The notes below the pieces were generated by a model. It saw nothing but the letters and a program-made list of their open reading frames with translations. It was not told the DNA's origin and ran no database searches. The position numbers and the translations under genes were made by a program. From Arthrobacter sp. NEB 688 (GTDB lineage: Bacteria > Actinomycetota > Actinomycetes > Actinomycetales > Dermatophilaceae), in NCBI RefSeq assembly GCF_013201035.1, contig NZ_CP053707.1, positions 2,480,001 to 2,544,000 on the forward strand: a DNA stretch of 64,000 nucleotides. Direction: 5' to 3'. Shown in pieces: positions 42,225 through 50,404 of the stretch; the first letter of the stretch is position 1, and every line of letters begins with the position of its first letter.

Positions 42225-42908
42225 GTGCCGACCGAGCGGTTCCGGGTCGCGACGTACAACACGCGCGACTTCCTCGACGACCACCGGCTCGCCGCGCGCC
42301 TCGTGCGGGCGGTCGACCCCGACGTGCTCTGCCTCCAGGAGGTGCCCCGGCGCCTGCTCGCCCCGTGGCGGCTGCGGCGCTTCGCCGACGCCTGCGGGAT
42401 GCGGTGGAGCGGCCCGCAGCGGGGGAGCGGGGGGACGACCGTGCTCACCGCGCCGCACGTCGAGCTGCTGTCGGCGGCCCACCACCGGCTGCCGGTGCGC
42501 TGGCCGGACCGCACCCGCGGCTGGGCCCGGGCGACGGTGCGCCTGCCCGGTGGCCACGAGGTGACGGCCGTGTCGCTGCACCTCTCGCTGCGGGCGGCCG
42601 AGCGCGTGCGTCACGTCGAGGCGGTGCTCGCCGCGCTCGAGGGCGTCGAGCCGCTCGTCGTCGCCGGCGACCTCAACGAGGGCGAGGACGGCGAGGCCTT
42701 CCGCCGGGTCGCGCGCCCCGAGCGCCTCGGCGTCGCGGGCCCGCACGTCCCGACCTTCCCGGCCCGCGCGCCGCGCAGCCGGCTCGACGTCCTCTTCGCC
42801 TCGCCCGGGCTGCGGGTGCTGCCCTTCCGCGACGTCGCCGTCCCGGAGGCGGTCTGGGCGCGCGCGAGCGACCACCGGCCGGCGTGGGTCGACCTCGAGG
42901 TCGGTTGA
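42225..42908 (+). CDS. endonuclease/exonuclease/phosphatase family protein
   Basis: A 227-residue EEP-fold enzyme. The metal and catalytic residues are in RVATYNTRDF (Asn), VLCLQEVPRRLL (Glu), VSLHLSLRAAERVRHVEA (His), VVAGDLNEGEDGEAF (Asp-x-Asn) and ASDHRPAWVDL (final Asp-His). No signal peptide. Nuclease, phosphodiesterase and lipid phosphatase activities all occur in the family. The GTG lies 11 nt past the glucokinase stop, so it ends that operon. Confidence 0.88.
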   Translation: MPTERFRVATYNTRDFLDDHRLAARLVRAVDPDVLCLQEVPRRLLAPWRLRRFADACGMRWSGPQRGSGGTTVLTAPHVELLSAAHHRLPVRWPDRTRGWARATVRLPGGHEVTAVSLHLSLRAAERVRHVEAVLAALEGVEPLVVAGDLNEGEDGEAFRRVARPERLGVAGPHVPTFPARAPRSRLDVLFASPGLRVLPFRDVAVPEAVWARASDHRPAWVDLEVG

Positions 42909-42974
42909 GGCCGCCGGCCCGGTCGGGTCAGAGGCGGGCGCCGTCGTCGCGAGCCGGGGCATGCTCGCCGGACG

Positions 42975-43289
42975 TCAGTCGAGGACCGAGAGGTCGAGGT
43001 CGTAGGCCAGCACCACCGCACGGGCCAGCTGGGTCTCCTGCTCGGCACCGAGGTACCCGATGGTGCGGCCGAGCGCACCGACCGGGACGGTCAGGACGTT
43101 GTCCAGCGAGACCGCGCACCTGTGGTCCAGCCCGTTCTCCGGTCCGACGAGCACCTCGCTGGACAGGCCCTTGACCGTGCTGGTGATCGGGGCGACCGTC
43201 ACTTTCGTCATCGCTCCCCGGGCAGCCTCCCGGGTCAGCACGAGAGCGGGCCGCGTCTTGTCGAGGCGGACGAGGCAGATCTCGCGCAC
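42975..43289 (-). CDS. mazF: MazF/PemK-type endoribonuclease toxin
   Basis: A 104-residue protein with the MazF beta-barrel pattern: REICLVRLDKTRPALVLTRE, VTVAPITSTVKGLSSEVLVG and CAVSLDNVLTVPVGALGRTIG. The conserved Thr-Ser of APITS and the Arg of KTRP are the usual RNA-cleavage residues. GTG start (43289) lies 4 nt past the antitoxin stop, with GAGGA inside the antitoxin gene. The pair sits between the glucokinase operon and plsC, a region otherwise made of core genes. Confidence 0.88.
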   Translation of the reverse strand: MREICLVRLDKTRPALVLTREAARGAMTKVTVAPITSTVKGLSSEVLVGPENGLDHRCAVSLDNVLTVPVGALGRTIGYLGAEQETQLARAVVLAYDLDLSVLD

Positions 43290-43293
43290 CCGT

Positions 43294-43527
43294 TCAGTCC
43301 TCGAGGACGACGTGCGTGCCGGTCCACTCGACGAGTTCATCGAGGTCGTCCTCGGCCCCCCGGGTCCGCAGGAGGTGCGCGTCCTGCTCGGCGGCCAGCC
43401 GGCGCATCTCCCGCTCCACTGCCGCAGTCACCAGTGCGGCGCGACTCGGTGCCTTGCCGGCGGCGACGCTGCGGTCGAGGAAGGCGACCAGCTCGTCGGG
43501 AAGGCGGACAGCGATCTGCGTGCTCAT
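43294..43527 (-). CDS. ribbon-helix-helix antitoxin
   Basis: A 77-residue protein. The N-terminal strand and two helices (STQIAVRLPDELVAFLDRSV, APSRAALVTAAVEREMRR) form a CopG/MazE9-type DNA-binding domain. The acidic C-terminus (GAEDDLDELVEWTGTHVVLED) would occupy the toxin. Leaderless ATG start with TATGCT 6 nt upstream. The complex normally represses its own promoter. Confidence 0.87.
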   Translation of the reverse strand: MSTQIAVRLPDELVAFLDRSVAAGKAPSRAALVTAAVEREMRRLAAEQDAHLLRTRGAEDDLDELVEWTGTHVVLED

Positions 43528-43533
43528 GGTCCG

Positions 43534-43539
43534 AGCATA
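43534..43539 (-). promoter_or_regulatory. leaderless -10 element of the toxin-antitoxin operon
   Basis: TATGCT on the minus strand ends 6 nt before the ATG at 43527. Just upstream, ATGC occurs twice 12 bp apart and may be part of the operator. Confidence 0.5.
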
Positions 43540-43584
43540 CGTCAGTGCATCCCGACATGGGATTCACTCAGGCGTGCCGGCGGC

Positions 43585-44142
43585 TCAGATGCGGGCGCCG
43601 TCGTCGCTGTCGTCGCGGTGGCGCGGCTGGCGCAGGACGAGCAGCGTGAAGCCGGCGAGGGCGAGCACGAGGCCGGCGACGAACCATCGCGTGCTGTGGA
43701 AGGGCCGGAAGAGCGCGACGTAGAGCAGGCACAGCGGCCCGGCGACGAGGCCGACGACCGCGCCCCAGAAGTGCAGATCCTCCTGCGGGGGCAGCTCGAC
43801 GGCCGGGGGCTCGTAGTGCTCGTCGTCGTCGGCGTCGTCCCCCGACGCCGACGCGGCGGCGGGCTCGGGCGTGGGCTCCGCGGCCCGCCAGGCGGACGCG
43901 GGGACGACGACGTCGACGGGCGGGTTGACCCACGGGGGCCGCGCGGCGGGCGCCGCCGGGGCCGGGGGAGCGGCCGGGGGCTCCTCGGAGCGGGCCGCAC
44001 CCGGCTCCTGCTCCGTCGTGGGCCGCTCGACGTCGGCCTCGACGTCGTCGGCCACCGGGAGGGCGCCGTCCCACGCCGCCACGATGGACGCGAAGCGCTC
44101 GTCGACGTCGCGCTCGTCCATCTCGCCTGGCCGCTCGTTCAC
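43585..44142 (-). CDS. acidic two-helix membrane protein, 185 aa
   Basis: The N-terminal ~125 residues are Pro/Ala/Glu-rich and disordered (ERFASIVAAWD near residue 16 is the only ordered motif). Two membrane helices follow (FWGAVVGLVAGPLCLLYVAL; WFVAGLVLALAGFTLLVL), with a short polar tail. GTG start with AGGAGA upstream. Conserved actinobacterial hypothetical of this design often lies beside plsC. Function unknown. Confidence 0.75.
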   Translation of the reverse strand: MNERPGEMDERDVDERFASIVAAWDGALPVADDVEADVERPTTEQEPGAARSEEPPAAPPAPAAPAARPPWVNPPVDVVVPASAWRAAEPTPEPAAASASGDDADDDEHYEPPAVELPPQEDLHFWGAVVGLVAGPLCLLYVALFRPFHSTRWFVAGLVLALAGFTLLVLRQPRHRDDSDDGARI

Positions 44143-44252
44143 GGTCTCTCCTGGGGTCCGGGGCAGGGCACGATCTTCGCACGGGGAACCCGCTGGGCGA
44201 AGGGGTCGCCCGGGCCGTTCCCGACGGAGGGGGCAACACCGCAGGGGTGCAC

Positions 44253-44258
44253 TAGGCT
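44253..44258 (+). promoter_or_regulatory. candidate -10 element of plsC-macSR
   Basis: TAGGCT, giving a ~23-nt leader with GAAGGG before the GTG at 44288. Confidence 0.5.
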
Positions 44259-44287
44259 TCCCGGCACAGACGCAGAAGGGTGGTCCG

Positions 44288-45094
44288 GTGTTCTACTGGG
44301 TGCTGAAGACGGTCGTCCTGGGACCGGTCCTCCGCCTCCTGTTCCGGCCGTGGGTCGAGGGGGAGCAGAACATCCCGGAGGAGGGGGCCGCGATCTTCGC
44401 GAGCAACCACCTCTCCTTCAGCGACTCCATCTTCCTGCCGCTCGTCGTGCCGCGCCGGATGACCTTCCTCGCCAAGGCCGACTACTTCACCGGCGTGGGC
44501 CTCAAGGGCCGCCTGACCGCCGCGTTCTTCAGGGGTGTCGGGCAGCTGCCGATCGACCGCTCCGGCGGGCGCGCGAGCGAGGCGGCGCTGACCTCCGGCC
44601 TGCGCGTCCTGCACCGCGGCGAGCTCCTCGGCCTCTATCCCGAGGGCACCCGCAGCCCCGACGGCCGCCTCTACAAGGGACGCACGGGCGTGGCCCGGAT
44701 GGCCCTCGAGGCCGGCGTGCCCGTCATCCCCGTCGCGATGATCGACACCGACAAGGCGCAGCCCACCGGCAAGAAGGTCCCCAAGCTCGTCCGCATCGGC
44801 GTGCGGATCGGCGAGCCCCTCGACTTCTCCCGGTACGAGGGGATGGAGGGCGACCGCTTCGTCCTGCGCTCGATCACCGACGAGATCATGTACGCCCTCA
44901 TGGAGCTCTCCGGCCAGGAGTACGTCGACATGTACGCGACGGCGATGAAGGACCGCATCGCCCGCGAGCGCAAGAACAAGGCCAAGGAGGCCGCCGAGGC
45001 CGCCACGCCCGGCCGTGCCGCGAGCGAGCTCGAGGCCGCCCTCGACGCCGAGGGGCTGGAGGGCGACGCCGGTCCGGAGCGTCGCGCGAGCTGA
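44288..45094 (+). CDS. plsC: 1-acyl-sn-glycerol-3-phosphate acyltransferase (PlsC family)
   Basis: A 268-residue membrane-associated acyltransferase of phospholipid synthesis. Motif I is SNHLSFSDS (HX4D, His and Asp catalytic), motif II lies in FFRGVGQLPIDRSGG, motif III is GLYPEGTRSPDG and motif IV is VPVIPVAMI. A charged C-terminal tail of ~50 residues follows. Equivalent acyltransferases lie in this block in mycobacteria (recalled as Rv2182c) and Streptomyces. The histidine kinase gene follows after 8 nt. Confidence 0.92.
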   Translation: MFYWVLKTVVLGPVLRLLFRPWVEGEQNIPEEGAAIFASNHLSFSDSIFLPLVVPRRMTFLAKADYFTGVGLKGRLTAAFFRGVGQLPIDRSGGRASEAALTSGLRVLHRGELLGLYPEGTRSPDGRLYKGRTGVARMALEAGVPVIPVAMIDTDKAQPTGKKVPKLVRIGVRIGEPLDFSRYEGMEGDRFVLRSITDEIMYALMELSGQEYVDMYATAMKDRIARERKNKAKEAAEAATPGRAASELEAALDAEGLEGDAGPERRAS

Positions 45095-45102
45095 GGCGCG
45101 AC

Positions 45103-46284
45103 GTGGGAGTCCTCGGACCGCGCTCACCGCGCACCGGCCGCCGCGAGCCGGTCGTCGTCGAGGCCTTCCTGCGCGGGCTCGACGTCTTCCGCCCGATCGG
45201 CACGGCGTACGCGGCCTTCCTCGCGTGGACGCGCCGCGACGACATGCTCCGACCGTGGGTCGCGGTGCTCGTCCTCGGCGTCATGGCCGCGTGGTCGCTC
45301 GGGCTGCTGCTCTACCGGCGGCGCAGCCGGGTCGTCGTCGCCGTCGAGGTCGTCATCGCCGTCCTCGCCATCCTCGCGACGCCCCTCGCCGACGGGATGG
45401 CCGCCGTCAGCGCCGGCCAGTACACGCTGCCGACCGTCTGGGCGGCCGGCTCGGTCGCGGGGAGCGCGGTCGTCGCCGGGGCCCGGGGCGGGCTGCTCGC
45501 GGCGCTCGTGATCGCCGCGGCCGACCTCGTCGAGATCGCCGGCCGTCCGACGCAGGCGACCGTGCACAACATCGTCATCCTCGTGCTGCTCGGTGGCCTC
45601 ATCGGGCTGGCCGTCGACCTTGCCCGCTCCGGGCTGGCCCGCGCGGAGCAGGTGCTGCTGGAGCGCGAGCGGCTGCGCGAGCGCGAGCGCATCGCCCGCG
45701 TCGTCCACGACGGCGTGCTGCAGTCCCTCGCGTGGATCCACCGCCGCGGCGTCGAGCTGGGCGGCCCGGCGCAAGAGCTCGCCGACCTCGCGGCCGACCA
45801 GGAGCGGGCGCTGCGGCGCTTCGTCTCCGGGGCGGGCGCCCCCGGCGAGGACCCCGTCGACCTGCACGGCGTCGAGGGCGCCGAGGTCGACCTGCGCCTG
45901 CTCGTCACCGCGCACGAGCGCCCCGGGGTCGGGGTGGCCGTGCCGGGTGACCCGCTGCTCGTCGACCCCCAGGTGGCGCGCGAGCTCGACGCGGCCCTGA
46001 CCGCCGTCCTCGACAACGTCGAGCGGCACGCCGGCCCGGGTGCCCGGGCCTGGGTCCTCCTCGAGGGCGACCCGACGGGCGTGGAGCTGACCGTGCGCGA
46101 CGACGGCGCCGGCGCCGACCCCGCCGAGCTCGTGGGGGCGGCGTCCCGCGGCCGGCTCGGGGTCTCCTCCTCCATCCGCGGCCGGGTCGAGGACCTCGGC
46201 GGAACCGCCACGTGGACCACGCGCCCCGGGGCAGGATGCACCGTGCACCTCACCGTCCCGCGCCGAGCCCAGGAGCAGCCGTGA
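45103..46284 (+). CDS. macS: MacS-type sensor histidine kinase
   Basis: A 393-residue membrane kinase. Five to six hydrophobic segments fill residues ~25-170 (a DUF5931-like sensor region). The dimerisation helix carries the phospho-acceptor in RERIARVVHDGVLQSLAWI (His202), the HisKA_3/NarL-type partner arrangement. The HATPase has AVLDNVERHAG (N box) and VRDDGAGADPAEL plus GRLGVSSSIRGR (G boxes). The GTG has little upstream signal but is 8 nt behind plsC. In Streptomyces MacRS controls morphology and antibiotic production and regulates membrane or secreted proteins. Confidence 0.85.
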   Translation: MGVLGPRSPRTGRREPVVVEAFLRGLDVFRPIGTAYAAFLAWTRRDDMLRPWVAVLVLGVMAAWSLGLLLYRRRSRVVVAVEVVIAVLAILATPLADGMAAVSAGQYTLPTVWAAGSVAGSAVVAGARGGLLAALVIAAADLVEIAGRPTQATVHNIVILVLLGGLIGLAVDLARSGLARAEQVLLERERLRERERIARVVHDGVLQSLAWIHRRGVELGGPAQELADLAADQERALRRFVSGAGAPGEDPVDLHGVEGAEVDLRLLVTAHERPGVGVAVPGDPLLVDPQVARELDAALTAVLDNVERHAGPGARAWVLLEGDPTGVELTVRDDGAGADPAELVGAASRGRLGVSSSIRGRVEDLGGTATWTTRPGAGCTVHLTVPRRAQEQP

Positions 46285-46982
46285 CCGACGCCCCGCCGAC
46301 CGGGACGGACGCCGCCCCGCGGGTGCTCGTCGCCGACGACCACCCGCTGTGGCTCTCCGCGCTCGAGCGCGACCTCGTGGCCCGCGGCGTGCAGGTCGTC
46401 GGCACCGCCTCGGACGGGCCCTCGGCCGTGCGGCGCACCCGCGCGACGACGCCGGACGTCCTCGTCCTCGACCTCAACCTGCCCGGGATGCGCGGCGACG
46501 AGGTCTGCCGGGCGCTCGGCGACCTGCCGACCCGCGTGCTCATCCTCTCGGCCAGCGGCGAGCAGCAGGACGTCCTGGCGGCGATCAAGGCGGGGGCCAC
46601 CGGCTACCTCGTGAAGTCCGCCTCGCCCGGCGAGATCCTCGACGCGGTGCTCGCGACGGCCCGCGGCGAGGCGGTGTTCACGCCCGGGCTCGCCGGGCTC
46701 GTCCTCGGGGAGTTCCGCCGGCTGGGCGCCGCGGAGGAGCCCGCGGAGACCGCGCCCGAGCGCCCCATCCCGCAGCTGACCGCCCGCGAGACCGAGATCC
46801 TGCGCCTGGTCGCCACGGGGATGACGAGCAAGGAGATCGCCGCGCAGCTCGTCCTGTCGCACCGCACGGTGCAGAACCACGTGCAGAACACGCTCGGCAA
46901 GCTGCACCTGCACAACCGCGTCGAGCTCGTCCGGTTCGCGCTGGCCCACGGCCTCGAGGACGACGAGCCCGCCTCCTCCTGA
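46281..46982 (+). CDS. macR: MacR-type LuxR/NarL response regulator
   Basis: A 233-residue regulator. The receiver domain has VLVADDHPLW (acidic pair), VLVLDLNLPGMRG (phospho-acceptor Asp ~63) and GYLVKSASPGEI (conserved Lys). The LuxR-type HTH (LTARETEILRLVATGMTSKE, then IAAQLVLSHRTVQNHVQNTL) is at the C-terminus. Its GTG overlaps the kinase stop (GTGA), the usual coupling of a two-component pair. Confidence 0.92.
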   Translation: MTDAPPTGTDAAPRVLVADDHPLWLSALERDLVARGVQVVGTASDGPSAVRRTRATTPDVLVLDLNLPGMRGDEVCRALGDLPTRVLILSASGEQQDVLAAIKAGATGYLVKSASPGEILDAVLATARGEAVFTPGLAGLVLGEFRRLGAAEEPAETAPERPIPQLTARETEILRLVATGMTSKEIAAQLVLSHRTVQNHVQNTLGKLHLHNRVELVRFALAHGLEDDEPASS

Positions 46983-47038
46983 CGCCCGGGCGGCCATCCG
47001 GCATCCGGGCCCCGTGTCCCGGATGGCGGACGCGCACC

Positions 47039-47044
47039 TACCAT
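47039..47044 (+). promoter_or_regulatory. leaderless -10 element of the DAHP synthase gene
   Basis: TACCAT ends 8 nt before the GTG at 47053. A weak 8-bp hairpin (47002-47009 with 47018-47025) between macR and this site may end the macSR transcript. Confidence 0.5.
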
Positions 47045-47052
47045 TGACGCTC

Positions 47053-48405
47053 GTGAGCACGACCACCTCCTCCACGCCCCTCCAGCGGCTCGCCGCCGGC
47101 GCCGACCTCCCGGCTGCGCAGCAGCCGACCTGGCCCGACCGCACCGCCCTCGACGAGGCCGTCGGGACGCTCGCGACCTATCCGCCGCTCGTCTTCGCGG
47201 GGGAGTGCGACGTCCTCAAGGCCCGGATGGGCGCCGTCTCGCGCGGCGAGGCGTTCGTGCTCCAGGGCGGCGACTGCGCCGAGACCTTCACCTCCGCGAC
47301 GGCCGACAACATCCGCGACCGGGTCAAGACGATCCTCCAGATGGCCGCGGTCCTCACCTACGGCGCCTCGATGCCGGTCGTCAAGGTCGGGCGGATGGCG
47401 GGGCAGTACGCCAAGCCGCGCTCGAGCGACGAGGAGACCCGCGAGGGCGTGACCCTGCCGGCCTACCGCGGCGACATGGTCAACGACTACGAGTTCACCC
47501 CCGAGTCGCGGCAGCCGGACCCGATGCGCCTCGTGCGCGGCTACCACGCGAGCAGCGCCACGCTGAACCTCGTGCGCGCCTTCACGACCGGTGGCTTCGC
47601 CGACCTGCGCCACGTCCACGACTGGAACAAGGGCTTCGTCGCCAACGCCGCCAACGTCCGCTACGAGCGCCTCGCCAAGGACATCGACAAGGCGATGCGC
47701 TTCATGTCGGCGTGCGGCGCCGACTTCGACGCGATGCGCACGACCGAGTTCTTCTCGGCGCACGAGGCGCTGCTGCTCGACTACGAGCGCCCGATGACCC
47801 GCGTCGACTCGCGCACCGGCGAGCTCTACGACACCTCCGGCCACTTCATCTGGGTCGGCGAGCGCACCCGCGACCTCGGCGGCGCGCACATCGACTTCGT
47901 CTCGAAGGTCCGTAACCCGGTGGGCGTCAAGGTGTCCGCGGGCGCCGACGTCGACGACCTCCTGCGGATGATCGACGTCATCGACCCGGAGCGCGAGCCC
48001 GGCCGCCTCACCTTCATCACCCGGATGGGCGCCGGCCGCATCCGCGAGGCGCTGCCCTCGATCGTCGAGAAGGTCACGGCCTCCGGGGCGCAGGTCTCGT
48101 GGGTGTGCGACCCGATGCACGGCAACACGTTCTCGTCGGCGTCCGGCTTCAAGACCCGCGACTTCGACGACGTCGTCGACGAGGTCCGCGGCTTCTTCGA
48201 GGTGCACCAGGGCCTCGGGACGCACCCGGGCGGCATCCACGTCGAGCTGACCGGCAACGACGTCACCGAGTGCATCGGCGGCTCGGAGAAGATCCTCGAC
48301 GCCGACCTCGGCACCCGCTACGAGTCGGTGTGCGACCCGCGCCTGAACCACCAGCAGAGCCTCGAGCTGGCGTTCCTCGTCGCCGAGATGCTGTCGCAGG
48401 ACTGA
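47053..48405 (+). CDS. aroG: class II 3-deoxy-D-arabino-heptulosonate 7-phosphate synthase
   Basis: A 450-residue plant-like (type II) DAHP synthase, the first step of the shikimate pathway. Motifs include FVLQGGDCAETF, VVKVGRMAGQYAKPRS, GYHASSATLNLVRAF, FSAHEALLLDYE, WVCDPMHGNTFSS and GGIHVELTGNDVTECIGG, with metal ligands Cys, His, Glu and Asp. The mycobacterial counterpart (Rv2178c) is inhibited by aromatic amino acids and activates chorismate mutase. Threonine aldolase overlaps its stop. Confidence 0.97.
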   Translation: MSTTTSSTPLQRLAAGADLPAAQQPTWPDRTALDEAVGTLATYPPLVFAGECDVLKARMGAVSRGEAFVLQGGDCAETFTSATADNIRDRVKTILQMAAVLTYGASMPVVKVGRMAGQYAKPRSSDEETREGVTLPAYRGDMVNDYEFTPESRQPDPMRLVRGYHASSATLNLVRAFTTGGFADLRHVHDWNKGFVANAANVRYERLAKDIDKAMRFMSACGADFDAMRTTEFFSAHEALLLDYERPMTRVDSRTGELYDTSGHFIWVGERTRDLGGAHIDFVSKVRNPVGVKVSAGADVDDLLRMIDVIDPEREPGRLTFITRMGAGRIREALPSIVEKVTASGAQVSWVCDPMHGNTFSSASGFKTRDFDDVVDEVRGFFEVHQGLGTHPGGIHVELTGNDVTECIGGSEKILDADLGTRYESVCDPRLNHQQSLELAFLVAEMLSQD

Positions 48406-49457
48406 TGGCCGTGACCGACGTCGTCGCGGACCTCCTGTCCGACACCCTGACCCGTCCGACCCTCGCGATGCGCGAGGCGATGGCCAACGCCGACGTCGGC
48501 GACGACGTCTTCGGCGAGGACCCCACCGTCCGCGCCCTCGAGGAGCACGTCGCCGGGCTGCTCGGCCACGAGGCGGGGCTGTTCACGCCGACCGGCTCGA
48601 TGGCCAACCAGCTCGGGCTGCGGCTGCACGTCGCGCCGGGCCGCGAGCTCGTCGCCGACCAGCAGGCCCACGTCGTGCGCGCCGAGCTCGGGGCGGCGGC
48701 GGTGTTCTCGGGCATCACGAGCCGCACCTGGGCCAGCGAGCGCGGGCTGCTCGACCCGGCCGGGCCGATGTCGCTCGTGACGACCGGCGTCGGCCCGTAC
48801 CAGGTCGAGACCTCGCTCGTCGTCGTCGAGAACACGCACAACTTCGGCGGCGGGACGGTGCAGCCGATCGAGGCCATCCGCGAGGTGCGGGCGGCGACGA
48901 CGGCTCTCGGGGTGGCGATGCACCTCGACGGCGCCCGGCTCTGGAACGCGCACGTCGCGTCCGGGGTGCCGCTGGCCGACTACGGCCGCGAGTTCGACAC
49001 GGTGTCCGTCTGCCTGTCCAAGGGCCTCGGCGCCCCCGTCGGCTCGGTGCTCGTCGGCTCCGCCGACGCGATGGCCGAGGCGCGCATCTGGCGCAAGCGC
49101 TACGGCGGCGGGATGCGCCAGGTCGGCATCCTCGCCGCGGCCGGTCTGCACGCGCTCGAGCACCACCTCGAGCGGCTCGCGGACGACCACGCCCGGGCGC
49201 GGCGGTTCGCCGAGGCCTGTGCCGCAGCCGTCCCCGGTGTCATCGACCCCGCCACCGTCGAGACGAACATCGTCGTCCTCGACGTCGGGGCGGCCGGGAC
49301 GACGTCCGCGGCGTTCGTCGAGGCGCTGCTCGCCCACGGGATCCGCACGTACGCCGTCGGGCCGAAGGCCGTCCGCCTCGTCTGGCACCTCGACGTCGAC
49401 GACGCGGGGACCGAGGCCGCCATCCGGGCCGCGCGCGAGGTGCTCACCACGGACTGA
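48405..49457 (+). CDS. low-specificity L-threonine aldolase
   Basis: A 350-residue PLP enzyme that cleaves threonine or allo-threonine to glycine and acetaldehyde. It shows LLSDTLTRPTLAMREAMANA, DVFGEDPTVRALEEH, VVVENTHNFGGGTVQP, MHLDGARLWNA (PLP-pairing Asp) and the Schiff-base lysine in VCLSKGLGAPVGS. The ATG overlaps the aroG stop as TGATG, so translation is coupled, although no metabolic link is obvious. Confidence 0.95.
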   Translation: MAVTDVVADLLSDTLTRPTLAMREAMANADVGDDVFGEDPTVRALEEHVAGLLGHEAGLFTPTGSMANQLGLRLHVAPGRELVADQQAHVVRAELGAAAVFSGITSRTWASERGLLDPAGPMSLVTTGVGPYQVETSLVVVENTHNFGGGTVQPIEAIREVRAATTALGVAMHLDGARLWNAHVASGVPLADYGREFDTVSVCLSKGLGAPVGSVLVGSADAMAEARIWRKRYGGGMRQVGILAAAGLHALEHHLERLADDHARARRFAEACAAAVPGVIDPATVETNIVVLDVGAAGTTSAAFVEALLAHGIRTYAVGPKAVRLVWHLDVDDAGTEAAIRAAREVLTTD

Positions 49458-49469
49458 GCGCCCCGGCGC

Positions 49470-50399
49470 TCAGACGTCGTGGTGCAGGGCCTCGACCGGC
49501 GGGTCCTCCGCCGCGCTCGCGCCCCGGAGACGCCGGCGCGCGAGCATCCCGCGCAGCTCGACGAGGTACATCGACGCCACGACCAGCCCGCCGCCGAACA
49601 GCAGCCGGGGCGTGGCGGACTCGCCGCCGAGCAGCACGGCGAAGAACGCCGCGAAGACCGGCTCCATCGCCATGACGATGGCCGCGCGCGTCGCCGTGAG
49701 GTGCGCCTGGGCCCAGGTCTGCGCCCAGAGGGCCGCGGCCCCGGCGACGAGGGCCATGTAGAGGACCGAGGCCCACTGGCCGCCGCCGCTGGGCAGGGTC
49801 AGGCCGCCCGGCACGGCACCCACGCCGGCGACGAGGGCGATGACCGCCGCCTGCACCGTGGCGAGCCCGACGGCCGCCGACGGGGTCGACCACCGCCCGA
49901 GGACGATGATGTGGCCGGCGTAGAGGACGGCGGAGGCGAGCGTCACGCCCTCGCCGTAGCCCACCGACAGCCCGCGCAGCGACAGCACGGCGAGCCCGGC
50001 GGTCGTCAGCAGCACCGCGCCCCACGTCACGGCATCCACGCGGTCGCGCAGCAGGAGGGCGCCGAGGACCGGTGTGAGGACGACGTAGGTGCCGGTGACG
50101 AACCCCGACACCGACGCGTCGGTGTGCGCGAGCCCGACCGTCTGCAGCACCTGGGCCAGCCCGTAGAGCACCCCGAGGGCGACGCCGAGCCGCAGGTCGG
50201 CGCGCGAGAGGGCGAGGGTCTGGCGCCGGAAGACGGCGAACATCACGACGGCCGCGATCGCGAAGCGCACCGCGAGGAAGTCGGTCGGCGGGACGGTCTC
50301 GACGAGGTCGCGGATGAGGAAGAACGTCGAGCCCCAGACGGCCGTGACGAACAGCAGGAGGAGCGTCGCCGTGCGGGCGAGGCGGGGGGAGCCGGTCAC
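49470..50399 (-). CDS. EamA/DMT-superfamily transporter
   Basis: A 309-residue membrane protein with ten helices in two EamA repeats (TATLLLLFVTAVWGSTFFLI opens the first, VTLASAVLYAGHIIVLGRW the second). Members of the drug/metabolite transporter superfamily export amino acids or drugs, and none can be named here. The GTG lies 5 nt past the kinase stop, so it is probably co-transcribed with the PknL-type kinase. Confidence 0.9.
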   Translation of the reverse strand: MTGSPRLARTATLLLLFVTAVWGSTFFLIRDLVETVPPTDFLAVRFAIAAVVMFAVFRRQTLALSRADLRLGVALGVLYGLAQVLQTVGLAHTDASVSGFVTGTYVVLTPVLGALLLRDRVDAVTWGAVLLTTAGLAVLSLRGLSVGYGEGVTLASAVLYAGHIIVLGRWSTPSAAVGLATVQAAVIALVAGVGAVPGGLTLPSGGGQWASVLYMALVAGAAALWAQTWAQAHLTATRAAIVMAMEPVFAAFFAVLLGGESATPRLLFGGGLVVASMYLVELRGMLARRRLRGASAAEDPPVEALHHDV

Positions 50400-50404
50400 C
50401 GTCG

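Noticed and set aside
47002-47025. Strong terminator between macR and aroG
   Set aside because: The stem is only 8 bp with an 8-nt loop and competing pairings; mentioned only as a weak possibility.
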